A stretch of DNA of 64,000 nucleotides from Planctomycetota bacterium. Lineage in GTDB: Bacteria > Planctomycetota > Planctomycetia > Planctomycetales > Planctomycetaceae. The position numbers and the translations under genes were made by a program. Below, in pieces: positions 1 through 9,279 of this stretch. Position 1 is the first letter of the stretch. Every line of letters begins with the position of its first letter. Under the pieces are notes generated by a model. The model saw only the letters and a program-made list of their open reading frames with translations. It was not told the DNA's origin and made no database searches. The DNA is taken from assembly GCA_022600195.1 (NCBI GenBank), contig JAHZKX010000018.1:62001-126000 (forward strand), given 5' to 3'.

Positions 1-3000
1 TATGTCTTCCAGTAACCGTTCCAGCCCCCGATTCCCAACTCCATCCAGTTGCGGACCTACAACTGCCCCCTTGTTGGCCAGCTGATGGCAGATGGCACAA
101 TTCTTCTCGAACACGGCCCGACCATTCTCCGGTGACAGTTTGAAAGAATCATGCGATTTCAAATGGGTAACAATACTCTCCTGCGTCTTTTTTTTTCGTG
201 GCGGCAACACGCTGATTATTTTTTGCACACGCGTTTTCAGTTTTTGTTTGGTTGATTGCTCTATCTGGTTTTGTATTGCCGGTTCTGTCAGAAGCTGTGG
301 AGACACAAGACCCTTCTCAATATAAGTTACCAGTTGATTGATCCCCTCGGGTTGCCTGGAGATTGCTGTTGCCAACTGTGTCTGCAAACGCGAGGGATAC
401 GTTTTAAAGGCACGCTGAAACAGAGCATCGATTTGATCCTGCTTCTGATGTATCACCGCCTGAATGACATCTTTTTGAAATGTATCTGTCACAGGAAATT
501 GACTGACCGCTAATGGAAACAAAGGTCGAAATTGATTCGTATTATCGACAGTGACCACCGCCATCGCCAGCGTATTTACCAAACCGGGATCAAGACGATC
601 CGAAGACAACAACGCGACCAACTCATCTCGGGCAGAATGAATGTGAAACTGCTGCACCAGCAACGCAGCCGCCGATATTCGACTGATTTGTTTTTGTAGA
701 CTTTTACGGGCTACAGAAACAACCTTTGGTTGAAATCTACCGACGGCTAACCAGGCAAACGCCTTACCCTGATCACTGTCTACAATTTCCAGATAACCTT
801 GCTTTCCTGCTGACTCTTTTAAATCCCAGCTTACTTTTTGAGCCCGGTCATTGCGTGGTGCAGAGACACGTTTGAGAACACTGTGATCTTTGCTGTGTCT
901 TAATTGCACAAAGTTCAAACCTTGATCCGGTTTATCAGGAAATCCGTCATGCCCCGCCACATAAAACTCCAGCATCGCTGGAATCGTAAAATCCTGAGAA
1001 ATGAGACGACCTGTGGATCGTTCCCCTGCAGGTAAACTACTAAAAAACAGAGACATCAAATCGCCATCTGCTGACGCCCTCTGCTGTACTCTCCAGGGAT
1101 TTGAAGTCTCACCTTCATCCAGCGGCAAATTCACCCATTGGAGCGGTTGTCTGGAAATAACCGCCAATAAATTATTTGTGAGATCGTTCGCCCATTCTTT
1201 GAGCGCACCATCAAAGGTCAAACCTTTTTGCTGGTATCCCTGTAGAACGGCCTTGATGATTTCGACTTGAAGGTCCAGATCACTGATTAATTTCGTGCGG
1301 GCCAACTGAATGATCTGTGGTAATTTTTCTGCGGGTAAATAACGCACGATATGTTTGAAATACTCAGGGAGCGCCCTTGGATCGACGCGCTCTGATTTCA
1401 GGTATTGAATTAAATACAGTGCTGCTTGTTGGGTGGGCACAGCCAGTGAGAGTTTTGCCAGTTCACTCCGCTGTGTTGGATTCAAAGTCTTCCAGTCCAG
1501 TTGCTTTAACACCAAGGGGTCACGAATCTGTAACATGATAGCCCGACGTACGACATATTCCAGATGGTTGTCTTCCAGAGACACCGACTTTAGCAAAGCA
1601 AATAAAGGCTTTATATTTTCCCGTTTCGGATGCAAACCCAGTGTTTCAGCTGCCGCCCGTTTGACGAACGGGTCTTGATCTTCAAGTGCATTGACCATTT
1701 GCAGCCGATTCTCTTCGTTCCATGACTTTCGTTCTGCAAGAATTTTCGCAGCATGAATGCGAACCAACTTTGAAGAACTTGTCACCACATAATTCATCAA
1801 CTCATCCGTAAGAGCATCACGTCGATGTAATACCCAAAGCGCGTGTACAACAATCGCTGGTTCACTCGCACAAATAACTGCATTATGCAAAGCACAAACA
1901 GCATCATAGCCGCATTGATCAGAAAGATAATCTGTCACGAGCAAGCGGGTTGTCAAATTATCAGAACCTAGTAAGCAGATTAGCTGGGAAATACTTAGAT
2001 TTGAGTAATCAACGCGTGGATGACATTTACCTTTTCGAACAATCCGCCAGATGCGTCCTCGAAAACGATCGCGTCCCGGATGATCGAGGGGAACCTCATA
2101 GTGACCTATAATTTTATTGTAGAAGTCAGCGATATAAAGTGCCCCATCTGGCCCGAGCTGAATATCAACAGGTCGAAACCAGGGATCAGTGCTCGAGAGA
2201 AAATCGGGTTCTTCTTTGGCAACGATCGTGGAACCGTGATACACGGGTGAATTACGATTTACGCGGCTGGTCATTACATTGCCACTGAAGAAATTGCCTT
2301 GATACTCTGTTGGAAATTGATCTCCCGAAATAATTTCCACACCGGCTATCGCCGTTGATCCGTGCAGATGTTCCATCATCGGTTTGACAAACCCTAAACC
2401 ATCGTGGGGCTTGCCAAAACTGGGATAGAATCCGCCTCGTAATAATTGATAAATGGGTTTGGAATGACAATCCGCCGTAAACAGGTTTCCCATTTCGTCA
2501 AACGTTGAACCAAAAGGATTAACCTGACCATGCGTAAATTGTTCAATACGTGACCCATCGAGGCGCATGCGATACGTGTTCCCCGAATGCATCTCAATCG
2601 TGTGCCCATCACTACCGCTGACACTGGTCTGATTATTAAACCCGTGGTTCGCATACAGCCAACCATCGAAGCCACGGCGAAACGAATTATTCATGCCATG
2701 CGTATCTCGTTCGAAACCCATCGGGCCAAACAGCTTTGTGACTTTATCTGATTTGTCATCTCCATCGGTATCTTCATAATACGCGATATCGGGAATGCTG
2801 AAAGCAATCACTCCCTGCTTGTAAGGATACAAGCCAATCGGAATATTCAGCCCTTCCACGAATGTGGTAATCTTATCAGCCCGCCCATCACCGTTCGTAT
2901 CTTCCAGAATTTTGATCGCGTCATTTCCCTTTTTCCCTTTTTTAACGGGATAGGGATATTCAGAAGATTCGGTAATCCAAAGTCGGCCTCTGATATCAAA

Positions 3001-3234
3001 AGCCATATTTAATGGTTTTTGAATATCGGGCTCGGCTGCTACCAGTTGAATTTCAAATTCGGGAGGCAAGGTAAATGTTTTGAGCGCGTCTTCCGGAGAG
3101 AGTGGCTCTGTGGGACGAATCACACTTCGAAATGCATCACTCGTTTTTTGTGCAATAAGCGATCCTGGAATTCCTAAACAGAAAACCATCGCCAATAACA
3201 ACCGGTAAGCTATACAGCACTCGTTTTGTTTCAT
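1..3234 (-). CDS. PVC-type CxxCH heme-binding / membrane-bound dehydrogenase-like protein (3' end outside window)
   Basis: The minus-strand frame is open from an ATG at 3234 to the window edge, giving 1078 codons without a stop; the C-terminus is missing. It starts with a Sec-type signal (MKQNECCIAYRLLLAMVFCL...IAQ). Next comes a glucose/sorbosone-dehydrogenase-like beta-propeller with acidic loops such as EDTNGDGRADK and DTDGDDKSDK and the signature GPDGALYIADFYN (about residues 30-420). A helical HEAT-like stretch follows (about 430-650), then a further beta region, and a heme c motif C1046-A-I-C-H1050 encoded at 85-99. This order matches the TIGR02604 plus TIGR02603 architecture of Planctomycetes and Verrucomicrobia. 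The likely role is a secreted or periplasmic dehydrogenase-like electron carrier whose substrate is unknown. It lies downstream of the DUF1080 gene on the same strand, but a terminator stands between them. The family call is firm; function is inference. Confidence 0.9.
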   Translation of the reverse strand, partial: MKQNECCIAYRLLLAMVFCLGIPGSLIAQKTSDAFRSVIRPTEPLSPEDALKTFTLPPEFEIQLVAAEPDIQKPLNMAFDIRGRLWITESSEYPYPVKKGKKGNDAIKILEDTNGDGRADKITTFVEGLNIPIGLYPYKQGVIAFSIPDIAYYEDTDGDDKSDKVTKLFGPMGFERDTHGMNNSFRRGFDGWLYANHGFNNQTSVSGSDGHTIEMHSGNTYRMRLDGSRIEQFTHGQVNPFGSTFDEMGNLFTADCHSKPIYQLLRGGFYPSFGKPHDGLGFVKPMMEHLHGSTAIAGVEIISGDQFPTEYQGNFFSGNVMTSRVNRNSPVYHGSTIVAKEEPDFLSSTDPWFRPVDIQLGPDGALYIADFYNKIIGHYEVPLDHPGRDRFRGRIWRIVRKGKCHPRVDYSNLSISQLICLLGSDNLTTRLLVTDYLSDQCGYDAVCALHNAVICASEPAIVVHALWVLHRRDALTDELMNYVVTSSSKLVRIHAAKILAERKSWNEENRLQMVNALEDQDPFVKRAAAETLGLHPKRENIKPLFALLKSVSLEDNHLEYVVRRAIMLQIRDPLVLKQLDWKTLNPTQRSELAKLSLAVPTQQAALYLIQYLKSERVDPRALPEYFKHIVRYLPAEKLPQIIQLARTKLISDLDLQVEIIKAVLQGYQQKGLTFDGALKEWANDLTNNLLAVISRQPLQWVNLPLDEGETSNPWRVQQRASADGDLMSLFFSSLPAGERSTGRLISQDFTIPAMLEFYVAGHDGFPDKPDQGLNFVQLRHSKDHSVLKRVSAPRNDRAQKVSWDLKESAGKQGYLEIVDSDQGKAFAWLAVGRFQPKVVSVARKSLQKQISRISAAALLVQQFHIHSARDELVALLSSDRLDPGLVNTLAMAVVTVDNTNQFRPLFPLAVSQFPVTDTFQKDVIQAVIHQKQDQIDALFQRAFKTYPSRLQTQLATAISRQPEGINQLVTYIEKGLVSPQLLTEPAIQNQIEQSTKQKLKTRVQKIISVLPPRKKKTQESIVTHLKSHDSFKLSPENGRAVFEKNCAICHQLANKGAVVGPQLDGVGNRGLERLLEDI

Positions 3235-3260
3235 CAATGCGCTACCCGTGAATCTCAGGC

Positions 3261-3310
3261 ATATAAAAACCCGCCTGCTGTGCTCACTTGTGTGAAACAG
3301 AAGACGGGTT
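3261..3310 (-). terminator. Rho-independent terminator after the DUF1080 gene
   Basis: Read on the minus strand, a stem of about 14 positions (12 paired; arms at 3297-3310 and 3268-3281) is followed by a T-rich run at 3261-3267. It lies 39 bases past the DUF1080 stop and before the next minus-strand start at 3234, so it probably separates the two genes. Confidence 0.7.
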
Positions 3311-3348
3311 CAATCGTAAAGGATCAATTAAGAAGAATCAATCAGAAG

Positions 3349-4176
3349 CTAATCAAGTTCTTTGATATAAATATTTCGGAACTGCATCAGACTACTGGCA
3401 GGACTAAATGTCCCATCCTTCCGTTTGCCACCATGATGCTGAAAGGCGATGGGTCCTTTCTCTGGAACTTCAGGCAGTTGCGCATTTTCAAGTACCATTT
3501 TATTGTTCATAATCACAGTCAAACGATCTTTGACCATAATGATAATGCACTTATTCCACTGCCCCACTGGTTTGTCGGCATTCACTTTCGGCGTCACACC
3601 CGCTCGGACTTCAGGAGACACTGTTTGATCGCGACGGTATGAGTATACTTCGCCGGAACCGAGGGGCCAGCACCAGATATTAACTTGTGCTTTTGATGTA
3701 CCACGCAGATAAATTCCTGAATCTGCATTCGGAAGTTCAACCGTAATCACCTTGCCATTCGCGTCTTTCAGTTCCGAACCATCAGCCAATACGATGGGTA
3801 CTTTGTATAAACCCGTTGTCTGCTTGATCCGCCATTCAAGGCTCATAATGAAATCGCCATACTCTTTTTCAGTCCAGAGATGTTTCTCTCCCTTGGCTTC
3901 ACTTTGGGCATCGTAGTCGATGACCCCATCAACGACTTTCCAATGACCATTGTCCCCTTCCGGAACAACCCAACCGGTAAAATCTTTCCCGTTAAACAGG
4001 GAGGTGTAACCAGGGTGCAACGCATCCTCAGATGATTGGCTGACAATGGCACCATCGCCAACCGCACCAGCTCTCTGCAGATTTTTCTTTTGTCCGAAAG
4101 CATTGGTTCCGTGCAGTACGGGTAACACTGCAACTACACACAGACTCAATAAAAATTTATTAAACTGATGAATCAT
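3349..4176 (-). CDS. DUF1080 (3-keto-disaccharide hydrolase-like) secreted protein
   Basis: This is a 275-residue protein with a Sec signal peptide (about residues 1-28, ending ...TNAFG). One DUF1080 jelly-roll domain follows, recognised by LFNGKDFTGW near residue 62, the strand DSGIYLRG, the segment PEKGPIAFQHHGG and the end FRNIYIKELD. DUF1080 is a concanavalin-like glycan-active fold; some members hydrolyse 3-keto-glycosides, but the substrate cannot be read here. The ATG at 4176 is preceded by an AAGG-type ribosome site. It is divergent from the PSD1 gene at 4447 and shares a 270-base spacer with it, which suggests joint control. Confidence 0.9.
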   Translation of the reverse strand: MIHQFNKFLLSLCVVAVLPVLHGTNAFGQKKNLQRAGAVGDGAIVSQSSEDALHPGYTSLFNGKDFTGWVVPEGDNGHWKVVDGVIDYDAQSEAKGEKHLWTEKEYGDFIMSLEWRIKQTTGLYKVPIVLADGSELKDANGKVITVELPNADSGIYLRGTSKAQVNIWCWPLGSGEVYSYRRDQTVSPEVRAGVTPKVNADKPVGQWNKCIIIMVKDRLTVIMNNKMVLENAQLPEVPEKGPIAFQHHGGKRKDGTFSPASSLMQFRNIYIKELD

Positions 4177-4446
4177 GATTTGCCTTTTTTAAAGATGGTT
4201 TACCAAAGCAGAATGAACAGGAACTCTGAATTGAATTTGGTCTCATTTCATATTACAAGAAGAGTGTTCACCTTCCCACCCAAATACGTAACTTTGTTAA
4301 GAGAAAAAACAGTGTCTCTTTATGGTAATCATGGAATTCGAGTCGGATAGAAATTGCTTTCTCGTCCTTCCCTTAATAACTTAAGAGCAGAGAGTGGTGT
4401 CAATTAGTTCCACTCAAATCCATCTGGTTTTGAGAGATTTCATTCA

Positions 4447-7260
4447 ATGCTCGAACTTTTCCCTCACTCATTATCAAAACGCTTAACATGTCTCATCCTC
4501 TTTGTTGTTGTGGGACTGCAATCTGACTCCATACTGCTGGCAGATGACTCAAAGATAAATGCGCACGAACAATTTTTCCTGGAGAAAATCCGGCCGCTCC
4601 TCGAAAAAAAATGCCTGGGCTGTCATGGTAAAACGCCAGATGACATCAAAGGCGAATATATCATGCTCTCCCGCGAATCCTTAATCAAAGGTGGAGAGTC
4701 CGGCGAACCAGCCGTGATCGTTGGACAGCCCGAAAAAAGCCCGTTTTGGAAATCAGTCACCTGGAAAGATGACGAGATCCAGATGCCTCCTCAAGAACGC
4801 AACCGTTTGAATGAAACCGAAATCGCCAACCTGAAACAGTGGATTACTGAAGGGGCCATCTGGTCTGATAAGAAACTCACTTCCCCTGCGACAAGAAGCA
4901 CCGCTTCAAAGACAGAAACCGCAATGTCCACTTCAGGGGGACAGAGTCCAACCTGGACCGGACGCACTTATAAACCGGAAGACGTCTGGGCCTATCAGCC
5001 CATCCGCAGACCACCTGTCCCCTGGAAATCACTCTCTTCCAGACAATCTGGTCAACGGCATCCGATTGACGCCTTCATTCAACAGAAGCTCAAACAGAAA
5101 AAATTCAGTTCTTCAAAACCGGCTGAACGAAAAATTCTTCTTCGTCGCGCCACGTATGATCTCACTGGACTTCCACCAACTTCGAAAGAGGTCAGCACGT
5201 TTGAAAAAGCAGATGCGAAACAAGACTGGTCACAACAAATTAAACGTCTGTTAAAGAGTCCGCAATATGGCGAGCAAATGGCACAGATGTGGATAGATAT
5301 TGTACGCTATGCTGATACCAGCGGTTTTGCGAACGACTATGAACGCCCCAACGCCTGGCGCTATCGTGACTACCTCGTGCGAAGTTTCAATGCAGACAAA
5401 CCATACGACCGATTCATTCTGGAACAACTGGCGGGCGATGAACTGGATCCAGAAAATCCCGAGTTTGTCATTGCCACTGGATTTCTCCGCAGCGGCCCCT
5501 GGGAACATACGGGAATGAGTGTGGCTGCTGTGACCCGGCAACTGTTTCTGGATGACATCACACAAAGTGTAGGCGTCAGTTTCCTCGCACACAGCTTCCG
5601 ATGTGCTAAATGCCACGATCATAAATTCGACCCGGTCCCTACGCGAGATTATTACCGCATTCAAGCAGTCTTTGCTCCAGTGCAGTTTGCCGACCGCAAG
5701 GTTGCATATCAGCCCTTTGAAAACATTTCGGGCTTTAAGAATATGAAAATGCGCACTGAAAAGTTAATCCAGGAAACACGCATCGCTCAGCAAGCATTGT
5801 CGCAGAAATCGAAAGCAGCGATTAACAAATGGTTGAAAGAGAGTCATTACAAAAACCTGAATGAAGTTCCTAAAGACAAGCGACCTCCTTCCCGGTGGTT
5901 TGGCTTAACGGAACTCGAGCGAAGCCTTCTGAAAATCAACAACAAACGCATCGCCTACTTTGAACGGGAACTCAAACGCTACGAACCTTACGCTTTTAGT
6001 GTATATAATGGTCCTCCCATCAATTATCAGTCCACAAAGACCGTCAACTTACTACCTGCTCCTAAAAAACAACAGGGCGAAGCACAGCAAATCTTTATTC
6101 TCGCGGGAGGCGCAGTAACAGCACCTACGGAACAAGTCACACCGGGAGTGCTGAGTGCTGTCGCTGGCTCCAACAATATTCAGGAACCCACTGCCTGGAA
6201 CACGATCCCGCAATCACGAGAAGGCCGACGTCTGGCATTCGCCCGGTGGGTTGCCAGTTCGAATAACACCTTAACCGCCCGGGTCATTGTGAATCGTATC
6301 TGGCAAATGCATTTTGGCACGGGTTTGGTTGCGACGCCCAATAACTTTGGTCAGAAAGGTGAAAAACCCTCGCACCCGGAGCTTCTGGACTGGCTGGCGA
6401 CCTGGTTTATGGATCATGGCTGGTCAATCAAAAAGCTACACTACCTTATCATGACCTCAAACACTTATCAGCAAAGTAGTCACCCGGTAAATCAGGAACA
6501 GGTCCAGAATCAAGACCCCGGCAATCGGCTGCTCTCGCATTATCCCACACGTAGAATGACAGCCGAGCAAATCCGGGATTCGTTGCTGTTTATTACGGAT
6601 GAATTGAATCCGGAAATGGGCGGTCCCGGCGTCTTCCCGGAAATCAACTGGGAGGTCGCACTACAACCGCGGCACATTATGGGCTCTGTTGCTCCCGCCT
6701 ATCAACCAATGCCACTTCCTGAGCAACGTAATCGACGAACCCTGTATGCTTTTCGTTATCGCACACTGTCAGACCCCATGCTCGAGGTCTTTAATCGACC
6801 AGACAGTGAAATTTCATGTGAACGGCGAGATGAAACAACGGTTACGCCGCAGGCCTTTGCTCTGTTCAATGGACAGTTCACACATGACCGTGCCCTTGCT
6901 TTGGCCCATAAAATCAAACAGAACACGACATCAAAATCCGCTGCCATTGATCAGGTCTTTCAACAGATTGTCTTAAGGGCTCCCGAACCCAAGGAACGAA
7001 AATGGGCTCTCGAACATGTCAATGAAATGCAGCTTACCCATCAATCAAAGCCTCCACATAAAATTTCTCTACCTGGTGAAGTGAAACGGGAAATGATTGA
7101 AGAATTAACGGGAAAATCATTTGCCTGGACCGAAAAACTTGATCTTACTGAAAACTACGTACAAGACTTGAAACCCTGGGACGTAGATCCAGAAACCCGC
7201 GCCCTGGCCGAGCTGTGTCTTGTTTTGATGAATTCCAACGAATTTATTTACTTGCGATAA
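4447..7260 (+). CDS. PSD1 and planctomycete cytochrome c domain protein
   Basis: The protein has 937 residues with a Sec signal (about 1-32). The PSCyt1 domain carries C56-L-G-C-H60 and the HGK...MPP pattern of planctomycete cytochromes. A linker of about 60 residues leads to the DUF1549 (PSCyt2) domain from about residue 180, which holds a second CxxCH (CAKCH starting at residue 386, followed by DHKFDPV). The DUF1553 (PSD1) domain fills the C-terminal third, with VNRIWQMHFGTGLV and the RRDETTVTPQAFALFN signature. The family is secreted and nearly confined to Planctomycetes and relatives; its role in polymer breakdown or electron transfer is inferred, not proven. The stop is 7 bases from the DUF1501 start at 7268, so the two form one operon, the usual arrangement for this pair. 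Confidence 0.95.
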   Translation: MLELFPHSLSKRLTCLILFVVVGLQSDSILLADDSKINAHEQFFLEKIRPLLEKKCLGCHGKTPDDIKGEYIMLSRESLIKGGESGEPAVIVGQPEKSPFWKSVTWKDDEIQMPPQERNRLNETEIANLKQWITEGAIWSDKKLTSPATRSTASKTETAMSTSGGQSPTWTGRTYKPEDVWAYQPIRRPPVPWKSLSSRQSGQRHPIDAFIQQKLKQKKFSSSKPAERKILLRRATYDLTGLPPTSKEVSTFEKADAKQDWSQQIKRLLKSPQYGEQMAQMWIDIVRYADTSGFANDYERPNAWRYRDYLVRSFNADKPYDRFILEQLAGDELDPENPEFVIATGFLRSGPWEHTGMSVAAVTRQLFLDDITQSVGVSFLAHSFRCAKCHDHKFDPVPTRDYYRIQAVFAPVQFADRKVAYQPFENISGFKNMKMRTEKLIQETRIAQQALSQKSKAAINKWLKESHYKNLNEVPKDKRPPSRWFGLTELERSLLKINNKRIAYFERELKRYEPYAFSVYNGPPINYQSTKTVNLLPAPKKQQGEAQQIFILAGGAVTAPTEQVTPGVLSAVAGSNNIQEPTAWNTIPQSREGRRLAFARWVASSNNTLTARVIVNRIWQMHFGTGLVATPNNFGQKGEKPSHPELLDWLATWFMDHGWSIKKLHYLIMTSNTYQQSSHPVNQEQVQNQDPGNRLLSHYPTRRMTAEQIRDSLLFITDELNPEMGGPGVFPEINWEVALQPRHIMGSVAPAYQPMPLPEQRNRRTLYAFRYRTLSDPMLEVFNRPDSEISCERRDETTVTPQAFALFNGQFTHDRALALAHKIKQNTTSKSAAIDQVFQQIVLRAPEPKERKWALEHVNEMQLTHQSKPPHKISLPGEVKREMIEELTGKSFAWTEKLDLTENYVQDLKPWDVDPETRALAELCLVLMNSNEFIYLR

Positions 7261-7267
7261 GAATCAT

Positions 7268-8689
7268 ATGAACCGATTACAACGACGCGATTTTCTGTAT
7301 GGGATGAGTGCCAGTCTGGGCACCGTTGCGCTGAATGCTCTGCTTCAGGCAGAAGAGAAACCATCGCCAAAACCCAGCCCCCTGAAATCAGGAAAACCTC
7401 TCGCGCCACGCGACCCGCATTTCAAACCGCGCGCGAAAGCCTGCATCTTCCTGTTTATGGAAGGGGGGCCAAGTCATATTGATACGTTTGACCCAAAACC
7501 GGAACTGGAAAAACTGCACCTGAAAGAATTCGTACGTAAAGACAACCAGGTTTCTGCCATGGCCAGCGGCAAAAGGTATTACATCAAAAGTCCCTTCAAA
7601 CACAAACAGGCAGGAGAATCGGGAATTTCACTCTGTGAACACTTTTCACAGCTCTCCGGAATCGCAGACGAACTATGCGTGTATCACGGACTGCAGGCAG
7701 AATCGATCAATCACCCCACCGCCTGCTATCACATGAATACAGGAAATCGCTTTGGTGGTGATCCGGCGATTGGCTCCTGGATGACCTATGGTCTGGGAAC
7801 AGAAAATGAAAACCTCCCGGCGTTTGTTGTGCTACCTGAAGTTGCCTACCCGCAGGGAGGTTCTGCTAACTGGTCGAATGGCTTTCTCCCTGCATATTTC
7901 CAGGGCACAGCCTTACGTTCCAAGGGTTCGCCGATTCTTGATTTGAATCCCCCCGCTCAGGTAACGCGAGAAACGCAACGCAAAAACCTGGATCTGTTAG
8001 CAAAATTGAATCAGGCAGACATGAAACGACATCCCCATGAAGAACTGCTGGCAGCGCGCATGGAATCGTATGAACTCGCTTTCCGCATGCAGTCACAAGT
8101 ACCCGATCTCATCAACCTCGACAAGGAAACGAAACAGACTCAGGAAATGTATGGCCTGGGACAAACGGAAACCGACAGCTTTGGTCGCCGCTGTCTCCTG
8201 GCAAGAAAACTGGTTGAGGAAGGCGTCCGTTTCGTTCAGATCTACGCCGCAGGCTGGGATTCGCACGATTATCTCGACCGCTCTCACAAAGCACGAATCG
8301 AGGCTGTCGACAAACCCATTGCCGCACTCTTGAAAGACCTGAAAGCCAGAGGCCTGTTGGATGAAACGCTGGTCGTCTGGACGGGTGAATTCGGACGATC
8401 TCCCGACAATGGCATTCGCAGTGGCAGACAGGCCGCCGGACGCGATCATAACGCCAAAGGAATGGCAATGTGGATGGCAGGCGGAGGCGTCAAAGCGGGC
8501 CACCGGGTTGGTGCGACTGACGAAATCGGAGACCACGCTGTCGAAGTGGTTAACCCCATCAGAAACCTGCATGTCACTCTCGAACACATCATGGGACTGG
8601 ATGACAATCAGTTAACTTATTTCCATGAAGGTCGCTTTAAAGTCCTCAGCCAAACAGGCGGCGCTGTGATTAAGGAACTCCTGGGGTAA
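7268..8689 (+). CDS. DUF1501 domain protein, Tat-exported
   Basis: The protein has 473 residues. Its N-terminus MNRLQRRDFLYGMSASLG carries the twin-arginine motif RRDFL, so export folded via Tat is likely. The alkaline-phosphatase/sulfatase-like DUF1501 fold shows FMEGGPSHIDTFDPKP near residue 60, WTGEFGRSPD in the middle and GRDHNAKGMAMWMAGGG near residue 390. These Asp/His/Glu-rich loops resemble metal-binding loops of the phosphatase superfamily, but no reaction is known for the family. It follows PSD1 by 7 bases and ends 5 bases from the convergent GNAT gene. The second PSD1-DUF1501 pair in this window (24922-29697) has the same gene order. Confidence 0.95.
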   Translation: MNRLQRRDFLYGMSASLGTVALNALLQAEEKPSPKPSPLKSGKPLAPRDPHFKPRAKACIFLFMEGGPSHIDTFDPKPELEKLHLKEFVRKDNQVSAMASGKRYYIKSPFKHKQAGESGISLCEHFSQLSGIADELCVYHGLQAESINHPTACYHMNTGNRFGGDPAIGSWMTYGLGTENENLPAFVVLPEVAYPQGGSANWSNGFLPAYFQGTALRSKGSPILDLNPPAQVTRETQRKNLDLLAKLNQADMKRHPHEELLAARMESYELAFRMQSQVPDLINLDKETKQTQEMYGLGQTETDSFGRRCLLARKLVEEGVRFVQIYAAGWDSHDYLDRSHKARIEAVDKPIAALLKDLKARGLLDETLVVWTGEFGRSPDNGIRSGRQAAGRDHNAKGMAMWMAGGGVKAGHRVGATDEIGDHAVEVVNPIRNLHVTLEHIMGLDDNQLTYFHEGRFKVLSQTGGAVIKELLG

Positions 8690-8694
8690 AACTA

Positions 8695-9126
8695 CTAAAT
8701 GAGCGATTTCACCATCCGCAAATGAGGAATCGAAACTGAGACAAATTCCTCACCCACTGCTGCATATCCCAGCTTTTCATAAAAACCAACAGCAGTAACA
8801 CGCGCATCCAGTTCGAGATGTGCAACTCCCCGTTGTTTGAGATCCACCTCCATGTTCTGTAATAGTGCTCTGCCAGTACCCTGACACTGATATTCAGGAG
8901 CAACCGTCATTTGACGAATCTTCATTTTGATTTCGGAAACGGGAATCGCCAGCGCACAGGCAATGACCCGGTTTGAGACAATCATTCCGTAATGCAGATA
9001 TTCAGATTCTGCTGCTAAATCTTCTATCATTAAATCCAGGCCAAGAGGTTTGCGCAGTGTTTCATTTCGAAGTTGGCAGGCCTCCGTATACCAGTCGGAT
9101 TGATAGGAAATCAGTTCAAATTGCAT
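8695..9126 (-). CDS. GNAT family N-acetyltransferase
   Basis: This 143-residue cytoplasmic protein has the acetyl-CoA binding motif A, TVAPEYQCQGTGRALL (Q-x-x-G-x-G/A pattern), near residues 74-90. Beta-strand 4 precedes it and the C-terminal YEKLGYAAVGEEF element is typical of GNAT enzymes. The acceptor (amine, amino acid or antibiotic) cannot be told. The gene is monocistronic, convergent with the DUF1501 gene, and has no visible link to its neighbours. The start ATG at 9126 is the first in frame. Confidence 0.88.
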   Translation of the reverse strand: MQFELISYQSDWYTEACQLRNETLRKPLGLDLMIEDLAAESEYLHYGMIVSNRVIACALAIPVSEIKMKIRQMTVAPEYQCQGTGRALLQNMEVDLKQRGVAHLELDARVTAVGFYEKLGYAAVGEEFVSVSIPHLRMVKSLI

Positions 9127-9279
9127 GGCGTGCCTTTAACAAATAGTTTGCGATGTGTTAGACACACGGGGGTGGTCACTGTTACGATAAGATGACATCA
9201 AACGAATTTTAAATATTATACGTCATCAAGTTAAGTCAGATCGGAAAATCGTCTTAATTGTCGGAGGTAGGAAACGAGC

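Noticed and set aside
5251-5664. 137-codon minus-strand frame inside the first PSD1 gene
   Set aside because: It is antisense to a well-supported gene, has no family likeness, and is explained as a shadow of the coding frame.
8093-8587. 164-codon minus-strand frame inside the DUF1501 gene
   Set aside because: Antisense to conserved DUF1501 motifs, with no ribosome site or recognisable domain.
9191-9226. GATGAC ... GTCATC inverted repeat before the amidase gene
   Set aside because: Only six bases per arm with 24 between; a chance match is likely and no neighbouring regulator supports it.
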